Assembly (NCBI GenBank): GCA_947068385.1
Contig: CAMTBF010000063.1
Coordinates: forward strand, 1 to 11,641
Direction of reading: 5' to 3'
DNA from: an uncultured Lachnospiraceae bacterium
GTDB taxonomy: Bacteria; Bacillota; Clostridia; Lachnospirales; Lachnospiraceae
DNA: 11,641 nucleotides
The translations under genes were made by a program, and so were the position numbers. The notes under the pieces are model-generated. The model saw only the letters and a program-made list of their open reading frames with translations, did no database searches and was not told where the DNA came from. Below are positions 1 to 6,981 of this stretch, one piece after another; positions within the stretch are counted from its first letter, which is position 1; each line of letters starts with the position of its first letter.

Positions 1-3000
1 CATATTCATTTCTATTTAGCCGGATCACAGGACAGGCTTTTTGACATCATAAAAAAGGCAGCCCCGCTGGAACCTTTCACCCATACATTCACTGAGAGCG
101 ACAGCCCCCGGAAGGACCTGGCCGCCAAGGCCGACGTGATCCTGGCCAACATACAGGACATGGATGCCCGGGAAGCCCTGGAGACGCTCTTATCCGGCAA
201 GCGGGAAGAGGCAGAGCTGATCCTGCTGGCGGACAAGGGGCAGATCGGCGCACTGTCCGCTTCCTTCTCCCACATCAGGGACATCTGGACGCTGCCCATG
301 TCGGAGGAGGAGGCCTCTTTCCGTTTCCTGAGATGGCAATCGCGCTGCAAGGCGGATAAGGACGCCTGGGAGACCAGCCATTTCCTGGAGGCCACCATCA
401 ATCATGTCCCCAACCTGATCTGGTACAAGAACCGGGAAGGGCTCCACGAGAAGGTGAACGACTGCTTCTGCGAGACCGTGGGCAAGACAAAGCAGCAGGT
501 GGAGGGGCGGGATCATTTCTACATATGGGACGTGGATCCAAACGACCCTGCCAACAATGCCAATGACTGCATGGAATCCGACAACGAGGTCATGAACAGC
601 CGGACTACCTGCATCTCCGAGGAAGTGGTGAAGACCGGGGAAGGGACCAAGCTCCTCACCACCTACAAGTCTCCCCTGTACGACCTGGACGGCAGCGTCA
701 TGGGCACGGTGGGCGTGGCCATCGATGTGACCCAGGAACGCGCATACGAGAAGGAAGTAGTCCAGAAGAGCCAGACGCTGGAGAACCTCTTCACCACGCT
801 GGAATGCGGCGTCATGTGCCATACCCTGGACGGAAGGCGCATCATCAGCGTCAACAAATCGGCCCTGGACATCCTGGGCTACGAATCCCAGGAGGAGCTG
901 ATGGAAAGCGGCTTCGACATGGTGGCTTCCTCCGTGGTGGATCCGGACAAGGAAGCGCTCCGCCGCTCCATCCAGTCCCTGACGAAGGAGGGCGACAGCG
1001 TCAGCGTGGAATACCGCGTCCGGCACCGCAACGGCGATGTCCTCTATATCATGGGCAACATCAAGCTCATCAGGGAGAACGGCAACCTGGCCTATCAGCG
1101 CTTCCTCCTGGACTGCACGGCCCAGAAGCAGCGCGAGTACAGGGAGCGCATCGAGAACGAGAGGCGGCAGATGGAGCTGGTTCAGGCCCTGACCATCGAC
1201 TACAACCTCGTCTGCTTCTTTGACCTTGACACCGATGAGGGTAAGCTCCTCCAGATCAGGGATCAGGACGCCTCTCTGTTCGGCTCTGTCTTCAGCGGGA
1301 AGCTGTCGTTTTCGGAAAGCCTGGAGCGCTATATCCTGGAGTTCGTCCATGAGGAGGACAGGGATATGCTGCGCGACTTCCTCTCCCTGGAGAAGATGAG
1401 GGCGGGGCTGGCGGAGCGGCTGCTGTTCTATACGAATTATCGCACCGTACAGAACGGCGAAGTGAAATATTACCAGCTGAAGGTGGTGCGGGCAGGAAAA
1501 TGGAACGAAAGCCACGGCATGGTGCTGGGCCTGCGCAGCGTGGACGAGGAGACCCGCAAGGAGATGGAGCAGAAGGAGCTTTTGGAGGACGCCCTCCTTC
1601 AGGCCAACAGGGCCAGCAAGGCCAAGAGCATCTTCCTCTCCAATATGTCCCACGACATCCGCACCCCCATGAACGCCATCGTGGGCTTCACCGCCCTGGC
1701 CATGACCCATATAGACCACAGGGAGCAGGTGGAGGAATATCTGAAGAAGATCATGACCTCCGGCAACCATCTGCTGAGCCTGATCAACGATGTCCTGGAC
1801 ATGAGCCGGATAGAGAGCGGCAAGATGCACCTGGACGAGCAGGAATGCAGCCTGCCCGACATCCTGCACGGGCTCCGCAATATCGTCCAGGCGGACATCC
1901 GGGCAAAGCAGCTTGAATTCTATATCGATGCCGTGGACGTGATCCATGAGGAGATCTACTGCGACAAGCTGCGGCTGAACCAGGTGCTGCTGAACCTCCT
2001 GGGCAATTCCATCAAATATACCGGCCCGGGCGGCCTGGTCACCATGCGGATCCGGGAGACTCCCATGGCACCTGCCGGACACGCGAACTTCGAGTTCGCC
2101 ATCAAGGATACCGGCATCGGCATGAGCGAGGAATTCGTGCGGCGCATCTTCGAGCCCTTTGAGCGGGAGCGCAGCTCCACCATCAGCAAGATCCAGGGAA
2201 CCGGGCTGGGGATGGCGATCACGAAGAACATCGTGGACATGATGAACGGCTCCATCCGGGTGAAGAGCGAGCAGGGCGTGGGCACGGAATTCCTGGTATC
2301 CCTCACCTTCCGGCTCCAGAATGCCAAGAAGGAAGTGCAGGACATTCCGGAGCTGAAGAACTGCAGGGCCCTGGTGGTGGACGACGACTTCAACACCTGC
2401 GACAGCGTATCCTACATGCTCCAGCAGATCGGCATGCGCGCCGAGTGGACCATGTCCGGAAAAGAGGCCGTGCTGCGCACCCATCAGGCCGCCATGCGGG
2501 GCGACGGATACTCCGTCTATATCATCGATTTGCTGCTTCCGGACCTGAACGGCATCGAGATCACCCGGAGGATCCGGAAGGAAATGGGGGAGGACGTGCC
2601 CATCATCGTCCTGACGGCATACGACTGGTCGGACATCGAGGAAGAGGCCCTGGAGGCCGGCGTCACAGCCTTCTGCAGCAAGCCGCTGTTCATGTCCGAG
2701 CTGCGCAGCTGCCTGCACTCCGCCATCCATACCGAGGAGAAGCAGGCCCCTGCCGCCAGTGACTCCTTCCGCCATCACAGAGGGCGCATCCTGCTGGCCG
2801 AGGACAATGAGCTGAATCAGGAAATCGCCACCGCCATCTTAGGCGAGGCCGGGTTCACCATCGATGTGGCGGAGAACGGCCAGATCGCGGTGGATATGTT
2901 GAAGAAATCCGAACCCGGCTACTACCAGCTGGTGTTGATGGACGTGCAGATGCCCGTGATGAACGGCTATGAGGCCGCCACCTGCATCCGTCAGCTGGAG

Positions 3001-3156
3001 GACAAGGCGCTTTCCTCCATCCCCATCCTGGCCATGACCGCCAACGCCTTCGAGGAGGATAAAAAAGAGGCCCTGAAATGCGGCATGAACGGCCACATTG
3101 CAAAGCCTATCGACGTGAACACCCTCTTCGAGACGCTGGACAGAATGCTGGACTAA
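1..3156 (+). CDS. PAS-containing hybrid sensor histidine kinase/response regulator (5' end outside window)
   Basis: The frame is open from base 1 to the TAA at 3154-3156, giving 1051 visible codons. A GTG at 136 is available but has no reason to be the start, so the gene probably begins upstream. Domains by visible codon: a weak alpha/beta, receiver-like N-terminal region (about 1-115); PAS 1 (about 128-250); PAS 2 (about 259-380); a PAS-like region (about 394-518); a short helical linker; HisKA with H-box NMSHDIRTPMNAIVGF and phospho-acceptor His551; HATPase_c with an N-box around 664-672, DTGIGMS near 703 and GTGLGMAI near 734; REC 1 (about 788-905; acidic DDD at 794-796, Asp843, Lys in CSKP); REC 2 (about 928-1050; Asp981 in LMDVQMPVMNG, Lys in AKP). 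No signal peptide or membrane segment is visible, so it should sense a cytosolic cue. All phosphorelay residues are present. No Hpt domain is seen, so any Hpt or output partner must lie elsewhere. Family is certain; the signal is unknown. Confidence 0.93.
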   Translation, partial: HIHFYLAGSQDRLFDIIKKAAPLEPFTHTFTESDSPRKDLAAKADVILANIQDMDAREALETLLSGKREEAELILLADKGQIGALSASFSHIRDIWTLPMSEEEASFRFLRWQSRCKADKDAWETSHFLEATINHVPNLIWYKNREGLHEKVNDCFCETVGKTKQQVEGRDHFYIWDVDPNDPANNANDCMESDNEVMNSRTTCISEEVVKTGEGTKLLTTYKSPLYDLDGSVMGTVGVAIDVTQERAYEKEVVQKSQTLENLFTTLECGVMCHTLDGRRIISVNKSALDILGYESQEELMESGFDMVASSVVDPDKEALRRSIQSLTKEGDSVSVEYRVRHRNGDVLYIMGNIKLIRENGNLAYQRFLLDCTAQKQREYRERIENERRQMELVQALTIDYNLVCFFDLDTDEGKLLQIRDQDASLFGSVFSGKLSFSESLERYILEFVHEEDRDMLRDFLSLEKMRAGLAERLLFYTNYRTVQNGEVKYYQLKVVRAGKWNESHGMVLGLRSVDEETRKEMEQKELLEDALLQANRASKAKSIFLSNMSHDIRTPMNAIVGFTALAMTHIDHREQVEEYLKKIMTSGNHLLSLINDVLDMSRIESGKMHLDEQECSLPDILHGLRNIVQADIRAKQLEFYIDAVDVIHEEIYCDKLRLNQVLLNLLGNSIKYTGPGGLVTMRIRETPMAPAGHANFEFAIKDTGIGMSEEFVRRIFEPFERERSSTISKIQGTGLGMAITKNIVDMMNGSIRVKSEQGVGTEFLVSLTFRLQNAKKEVQDIPELKNCRALVVDDDFNTCDSVSYMLQQIGMRAEWTMSGKEAVLRTHQAAMRGDGYSVYIIDLLLPDLNGIEITRRIRKEMGEDVPIIVLTAYDWSDIEEEALEAGVTAFCSKPLFMSELRSCLHSAIHTEEKQAPAASDSFRHHRGRILLAEDNELNQEIATAILGEAGFTIDVAENGQIAVDMLKKSEPGYYQLVLMDVQMPVMNGYEAATCIRQLEDKALSSIPILAMTANAFEEDKKEALKCGMNGHIAKPIDVNTLFETLDRMLD

Positions 3157-4565
3157 TGCTCCTCTTCCATGGAATGCTCCTCTTCCATGGAATGCTCCTC
3201 TTCCATGGGGAGCCTGCGCACCATATAGAAATAGCTTGGGATCAGGATGGCATCGGCACCGATCCAGGCCAGAATCTCCGCATACAGAATACCGTTTTCT
3301 CCGAATGACAGGGGCAGCAGCAATGCTGCCCCTGTGCGCATGACGAACTCGGCCACCCCTGAGACCATGGGCAGCACCGTGTTCCCCAGGCCCTGGATGC
3401 AGCTCCTGGTCACATGCAGGATATACAGCACGGGCAGGAATACCGCCATGATGGACAGATAGCGATAGGCGATGTCCAGCGCCTCCATGCTCTGCCCCGC
3501 GTCCGCGGGCAGGAACCAGGCCAGGATCCATCTCCCGAAGCCCAGCATGGCAGCCATGATGCCCACCGAGGTGAGGAGGGCGATTCCCGTCCCCACCCTC
3601 ATCCCTCTCCGGATCCTGCGTATCTTTCCCGCGCCCAGGTTCTGTCCGGCATAGGTGGTCATGGCATAGCCGTAGGAGGTGGCGGCCACCTCCAGGATCC
3701 CGTACAGCTTGTTGGTGGCGGTGACACCGGCGATGAAGGTGACCCCGAAGCCGTTGACGATGGTCTGCACGATCATCCCTCCCACGGAGATCACCGTGTT
3801 CTGGAACGCCATGGGCAGTCCGAAGGTCATGAGCCTGCCGCAGAGGGGCCCCTCCAGCTTCCAGTCCTCCCTTCCCAGCCGCAGCACATCGATCCTGCGG
3901 ATATGCCAGATACAGTAAGCCGCCGAGAAGCACTGGGCAATCAGCGTGGCGATTGCCGCCCCCTGCACGCCCCAGCCGAAGCCCATGACGAAGAGGAAGT
4001 CCAGCACGATATTGGTCAGGGAGGCGATCACCATGGCGATCAGGGGCTTCCTGCCATTGCCCAGGGCCCGCAGTATAGCCGCCGCCAGGTTGTACACCAT
4101 GACCACCGGAAGGCCCGCGAACAGGATGCGCAGATATGCCATGGAAATCGGCCGGATCTCCTGGGGCGTCCGCAGCAAGGACACCACCGCCCCCACCGCC
4201 GCCTGGCTGATCAGCGTCAGCGCGACCGCGCAGACGGCGGCCAGGACGATGGAATTGGTGATGACCTGCCGCAGCCTCCCGTACTCTCCCGCGCCGAATT
4301 TCTGGGCCATCAGGATGGAGAAGCCCTGGGCAAAGCCCTGGATGATCCCCAAAGTCAGCCAGTTCAGCCAGTCCACCGCCCCCAGCGCGGCCAGGGCGTC
4401 CACCCCCAGCACCTTGCCCACCACGGCAGTGTCCACCATGGTGTACATCTGCTGGAAGATATTCCCTGCCATCAGGGGAAGGGAGAACAGGAGCAGGAGC
4501 TTCCAGGGAGCCCCTTCCGTCAATGTATTAGCGTCTTTCCTCTTCCGTAATTCCGTCTGTCCCAT
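3153..4565 (-). CDS. MATE-family multidrug/Na+ (or H+) antiporter
   Basis: This is a 470-residue polytopic membrane protein of the MATE efflux family (NorM/DinF-like), which exports cationic or organic compounds using an ion gradient. The N-terminal signature reads LLFSLPLMAGNIFQQMYTMVDTAVVGK in overlapping pieces around residues 24-50. A second homologous half starts near GRLMTFGLPMAFQNTV, and the length fits 12 membrane helices. I chose the ATG at 4565 because GAGGAG lies about 11 nt upstream and the protein begins directly before the conserved first helix. In-frame starts at 4634 and 4646 (TTG) lack a ribosome site. The C-terminus is odd: after MVRRLP it ends in a hydrophilic acidic tail of three MEEEH(S) units encoded by an 18-bp tandem repeat. 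Its TAG overlaps the stop of the convergent kinase gene. The carboxylesterase lies 84 nt upstream with no terminator seen between, so co-transcription is likely. The substrate cannot be predicted. Confidence 0.92.
   Translation of the reverse strand: MGQTELRKRKDANTLTEGAPWKLLLLFSLPLMAGNIFQQMYTMVDTAVVGKVLGVDALAALGAVDWLNWLTLGIIQGFAQGFSILMAQKFGAGEYGRLRQVITNSIVLAAVCAVALTLISQAAVGAVVSLLRTPQEIRPISMAYLRILFAGLPVVMVYNLAAAILRALGNGRKPLIAMVIASLTNIVLDFLFVMGFGWGVQGAAIATLIAQCFSAAYCIWHIRRIDVLRLGREDWKLEGPLCGRLMTFGLPMAFQNTVISVGGMIVQTIVNGFGVTFIAGVTATNKLYGILEVAATSYGYAMTTYAGQNLGAGKIRRIRRGMRVGTGIALLTSVGIMAAMLGFGRWILAWFLPADAGQSMEALDIAYRYLSIMAVFLPVLYILHVTRSCIQGLGNTVLPMVSGVAEFVMRTGAALLLPLSFGENGILYAEILAWIGADAILIPSYFYMVRRLPMEEEHSMEEEHSMEEEH
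3155..3208. repeat. Three exact tandem copies of an 18-bp unit
   Basis: Copies at 3155-3172, 3173-3190 and 3191-3208 each read AATGCTCCTCTTCCATGG on the plus strand with no mismatch. The array starts inside the kinase stop codon and forms the last codons of the MATE gene, where it encodes MEEEHS, MEEEHS, MEEEH-stop. Because the unit is a multiple of three, gain or loss of copies by replication slippage would change tail length by six residues without shifting the frame. Each copy contains the palindrome CCATGG. Confidence 0.97.
3308..3335. other. Perfect 12-bp inverted repeat with a 4-nt loop
   Basis: ACAGGGGCAGCA (3308-3319) and TGCTGCCCCTGT (3324-3335) are exact reverse complements around GCAA, which is a GNRA-type tetraloop when read on the plus strand. 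The hairpin lies inside the 3' part of the MATE gene, in codons for a Gly-Ala-Ala-Leu-Leu-Leu-Pro run, and about 150 nt past the kinase stop. Neither side is followed by a T-tract, so it is not a classical intrinsic terminator. It could still stabilise the kinase mRNA 3' end or slow transcription. A function is inference only. Confidence 0.6.
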
Positions 4566-4649
4566 GGTATTCCAAACTCCTCTCTCCTGTCCTATGTCCA
4601 GAAATCCCGGGCAGACGAACCGCGCCCTATCCATGCGGTCAATCAAAAA

Positions 4650-5987
4650 TCATACGTCCAGGATCTGTACATAGGGGTCTTCCTTGGTACAGGGCCTCCA
4701 GGGGCCCTCTTTCCCGCCATTCGGGTAGCCACATTTCATGAAATCCGTCCATGCGTCCAGCATCCTCCCGCTCAGCGCATAGTCCCCCTCTTCCTTGGGC
4801 CTCCAGCTGCGCTCCAGGGTGCCGAACATGTACCACAGCTCCGAGGAGTGGAAAGCCCCTGCCTCGTCCCCCAGCGGGCTCCGGGTGAAATAATATACAT
4901 AGCCCGGCCTCCTGCCCAGCTCCTCCAGCTTGTGGCTCAGTCCCACACATCCGTAATACAGTCCGCCCCGCTCCCCGGTCTCCCGCATCTGCGGCGTAGT
5001 CCCCAGATCCTGTGCCGTGGAGCCCATCATATAGGGAATGTCCTTCATCTCCCCCCGCTCCAGCAGCGTGTCGAAATCGCCGTCCAGTATGTAGTGGTCA
5101 ATGGTGGGGCCGAAGCAGAGCCCTATCCCCTGCCTGCGCTCCAGGAAAGCCTTCTGCATCTCCAGCAGCTCCCCGGCGGGAATGGCCCGCAGCTCCTCCA
5201 GGTCCGCCGCGCCGGTGAGCTCCACGAACTCCTCCCCCGCCTTCTTCGCCTCTTCCATGGTGCTCGTGCCCATCATGCTCTTATAGCCGGACGCGCTCTG
5301 GAAGACGGCCTTTGCGATCCAGTCCTCTGTCAGGGGCGTGCTCACCAGCGCCTGTGCGCTGATGCAGCCCGCCGACTGCCCGAATACCGTGATGTTCCCC
5401 GGGTCTCCTCCGAAGGCCGCGATGTTCTCCCGCACCCAGCGCAGGGCCGCGATCTGATCCAACAGGGCATAGTTTCCGCTGATCCTGCGCCCGCCCCGTC
5501 CGGCCTGCTCCTCCTCCAGCCAGGGATGGGCCAGGAAGCCGAACACGCCCAGCCTGTAATTGATCGACACCAATATGACGCCCCGGCGGCAGTAGGCCTC
5601 CCCGTCGAACTCCACCTCATGGCTGTAGCCCTGCAGGAACGCGCCCCCGTGGATCCAGAAGGCCACGGGCAGCTTCTCCCCCGCCTCCACGGCCGGCGTC
5701 CAGACATTCAGGTACAGGCAGTCCTCGCTCCTTGCGGGCATGTACTCCGGATACTGATAGAACTCCTTGCCATAGAAGGATGCCGGATCCAGAGGCACCT
5801 GCATGGCCACGCTCCCGAAATGCTCCGCCTCATAGATTCCCTCCCAGCTGTCCGGTTCCTGGGGCGCCGCGAACCTCCCCTCGCCCAGCGGCGGCTTTGC
5901 GTAGGGAATGCCCTTGAAGACCGTGTATCCCTCCATGGAGTGCCCCCGCACCAGACCGTATTTCGTCTTTGCCTCAAAAAGTGCCAT
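4650..5987 (-). CDS. Type-B carboxylesterase (alpha/beta hydrolase, COesterase family)
   Basis: A 445-residue serine esterase of the para-nitrobenzyl-esterase/cholinesterase-like family, hydrolysing carboxylic esters; the natural substrate is unknown. Visible family signatures are FKGIPYAKPPLGEGRF (about 24-39), EDCLYLNVWTP (88-98), oxyanion-hole HGGAF (113-117), the nucleophile elbow GQSAG with Ser205, and His380 in AFHSSELWYMFG. The likely acid is Asp327 in GSTAQDLG, where many relatives have Glu in a DEG motif. No signal peptide is seen, so it should be cytosolic. The ATG at 5987 is preceded by a textbook AGGAGG with 7-nt spacing; the frame extends further upstream, but without initiation signals. 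At 445 residues it is shorter than typical bacterial members (about 490-550), mainly because only 53 residues separate the acid from the His. It lies between a ZIP transporter and a MATE pump and probably shares a transcript with the latter. Family is certain, role unknown. Confidence 0.92.
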   Translation of the reverse strand: MALFEAKTKYGLVRGHSMEGYTVFKGIPYAKPPLGEGRFAAPQEPDSWEGIYEAEHFGSVAMQVPLDPASFYGKEFYQYPEYMPARSEDCLYLNVWTPAVEAGEKLPVAFWIHGGAFLQGYSHEVEFDGEAYCRRGVILVSINYRLGVFGFLAHPWLEEEQAGRGGRRISGNYALLDQIAALRWVRENIAAFGGDPGNITVFGQSAGCISAQALVSTPLTEDWIAKAVFQSASGYKSMMGTSTMEEAKKAGEEFVELTGAADLEELRAIPAGELLEMQKAFLERRQGIGLCFGPTIDHYILDGDFDTLLERGEMKDIPYMMGSTAQDLGTTPQMRETGERGGLYYGCVGLSHKLEELGRRPGYVYYFTRSPLGDEAGAFHSSELWYMFGTLERSWRPKEEGDYALSGRMLDAWTDFMKCGYPNGGKEGPWRPCTKEDPYVQILDV

Positions 5988-6031
5988 GTCTCTGCCTCCT
6001 CTTTGCCATGTATTTCCGCGTCTCTCCGCGT

Positions 6032-6049
6032 GGGCCGAAAGACCGGCCC
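6032..6049. other. GC-rich hairpin in the carboxylesterase 5' leader
   Basis: GGGCCG (6032-6037) and CGGCCC (6044-6049) are exact reverse complements with a 6-nt loop. It lies 45-62 nt upstream of the esterase ATG, downstream of the proposed promoter, so it would be in the leader RNA. There is no T-run after it in either direction. It may be a structural or attenuator-like element, or chance in GC-rich DNA. Confidence 0.35.
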
Positions 6050-6073
6050 CGTCCGACTGCGTCCTCAAGGAAC

Positions 6074-6103
6074 ATTGTGACATATCCACGACAGATAAGT
6101 CAA
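6074..6103 (-). promoter_or_regulatory. Candidate sigma-A promoter for carboxylesterase and MATE genes
   Basis: Read on the minus strand, TTGACT (6098-6103, five of six consensus bases) is followed after 18 nt by CACAAT (6074-6079, four of six). It lies in the 128-bp gap between the ZIP stop and the esterase ATG, about 87 nt before the start codon, and would allow transcription independent of the upstream operon. The -10 box is weak, so this is a proposal. Confidence 0.4.
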
Positions 6104-6115
6104 TCCCTTTTTTCC

Positions 6116-6919
6116 TCATCCCAGCATCACGTCCAGCAGCATCATCACCGCGAAGCCCAGGATGATGCCCATGGTGGCGGAATAGGGAGCCTTTTCCTGG
6201 TTCCGCTGGCATTCCGGTATCAGCTCATGGACTGCCACCAGCACCATGGCCCCGGCGGCGAAGGAAAGGGCAAAGGGCAGGATAGCCTCCATATAGACTA
6301 CCAGCAGCGCGCCAATCACCCCTGCCACAGGCTCCACCATGCCGGAGGCCTGGCCCAGCAGGAATCCTTTCCGCCTGGAATACCCCTCCCGCCGCAGGGG
6401 GATGGACACCGCCGCGCCCTCCGGGAAGTTCTGCAGCCCTATCCCCACGGCCACCGTCACCGCTCCCATCAGCTCCTCCATGGAAGCCCCTCCGCCCCGC
6501 AATGTCCCGAAGGCCACGCCCACGGCCAGGCCCTCGGGTATGTTGTGGAGCGTGATGGACAGCACCAGCATGAGGATCCGGTGCAACCTGTCCCCCGGCT
6601 CCCCCTGGGCGCTGTCCGCCCGGCCTCTGGCCCGGGAGACTATCCTGTCAGAGCCCCACATGAACCCGGCGCCGCACAGGAACCCGCCTGTGGCCACCAG
6701 GAAAGCCGGCACCCCGTCCATGGCCTCTGCCCGCTCGATGGCAGGCTGCAGCAGGGACCAGAAGCTGGCCGCCACCATGACCCCCGCGGAAAAGCCCAGC
6801 ATCAGGTTCAGCATCTTCCCGTCCGGCGTCCGGAAAAAAACAACGGTCGCAGCGCCCAGAGCCGTCACAGACCAGGTTCCCAGCGTTGCAACCAATGCCA
6901 TCAAAATCACATGATCCAT
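6116..6919 (-). CDS. ZIP-family divalent metal transporter (GufA/ZupT-like)
   Basis: A 267-residue integral membrane protein of the ZIP family, which moves Zn2+ and related divalent metals into the cytoplasm. Seen: about eight hydrophobic segments; the metal-site motifs LHNIPEG (about 124-130) and LQNFPEG (about 162-168) in the fourth and fifth predicted helices; a conserved Glu in GMVEP (about 195); and HELIPE (about 230-235). The loop after the third helix (about 92-112) is short and charged, without the His-rich stretch found in some relatives. I chose the ATG at 6919 because GAGGGG lies 7 nt upstream; an ATG at 6943 lacks a ribosome site. It starts 62 nt after the gpsA stop with no terminator seen, so it may be read through from the core operon. 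Family is sure; metal preference is not visible. It could also be an exporter-type GufA member, since direction is hard to tell from sequence. Confidence 0.92.
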   Translation of the reverse strand: MDHVILMALVATLGTWSVTALGAATVVFFRTPDGKMLNLMLGFSAGVMVAASFWSLLQPAIERAEAMDGVPAFLVATGGFLCGAGFMWGSDRIVSRARGRADSAQGEPGDRLHRILMLVLSITLHNIPEGLAVGVAFGTLRGGGASMEELMGAVTVAVGIGLQNFPEGAAVSIPLRREGYSRRKGFLLGQASGMVEPVAGVIGALLVVYMEAILPFALSFAAGAMVLVAVHELIPECQRNQEKAPYSATMGIILGFAVMMLLDVMLG

Positions 6920-6981
6920 CTCGCACCCCCTCGTATACAGCATATGACGCTGTGGGAGGAGCGTGCCTGTTCAACTTCTTC

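Noticed and set aside
190..2778. An 862-codon open frame antisense to the hybrid kinase
   Set aside because: Its composition (runs of His, Gln, Val, Leu and Gly) is that of a mirror of GC-rich coding DNA. It has no recognisable domain and fully overlaps a kinase with unmistakable motifs.
3155..3208. CRISPR-like array
   Set aside because: The copies are directly adjacent 18-bp units with no spacers, and they are in frame with the MATE gene.
3157..3308. A plus-strand frame starting TAATG at the kinase stop and encoding MLLFHG three times
   Set aside because: It is the reverse reading of the MATE tail repeat. It has no ribosome site of its own and ends after 50 codons without any conserved feature.
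6116..6943. Longer ZIP start at 6943
   Set aside because: The ATG at 6919 has a well-spaced GAGGGG site; the upstream ATG has none.
6920..6981. Possible terminator between gpsA and the ZIP gene (ACAGC/GCTGT arms)
   Set aside because: The stem is only five pairs and is not followed by a T-run.
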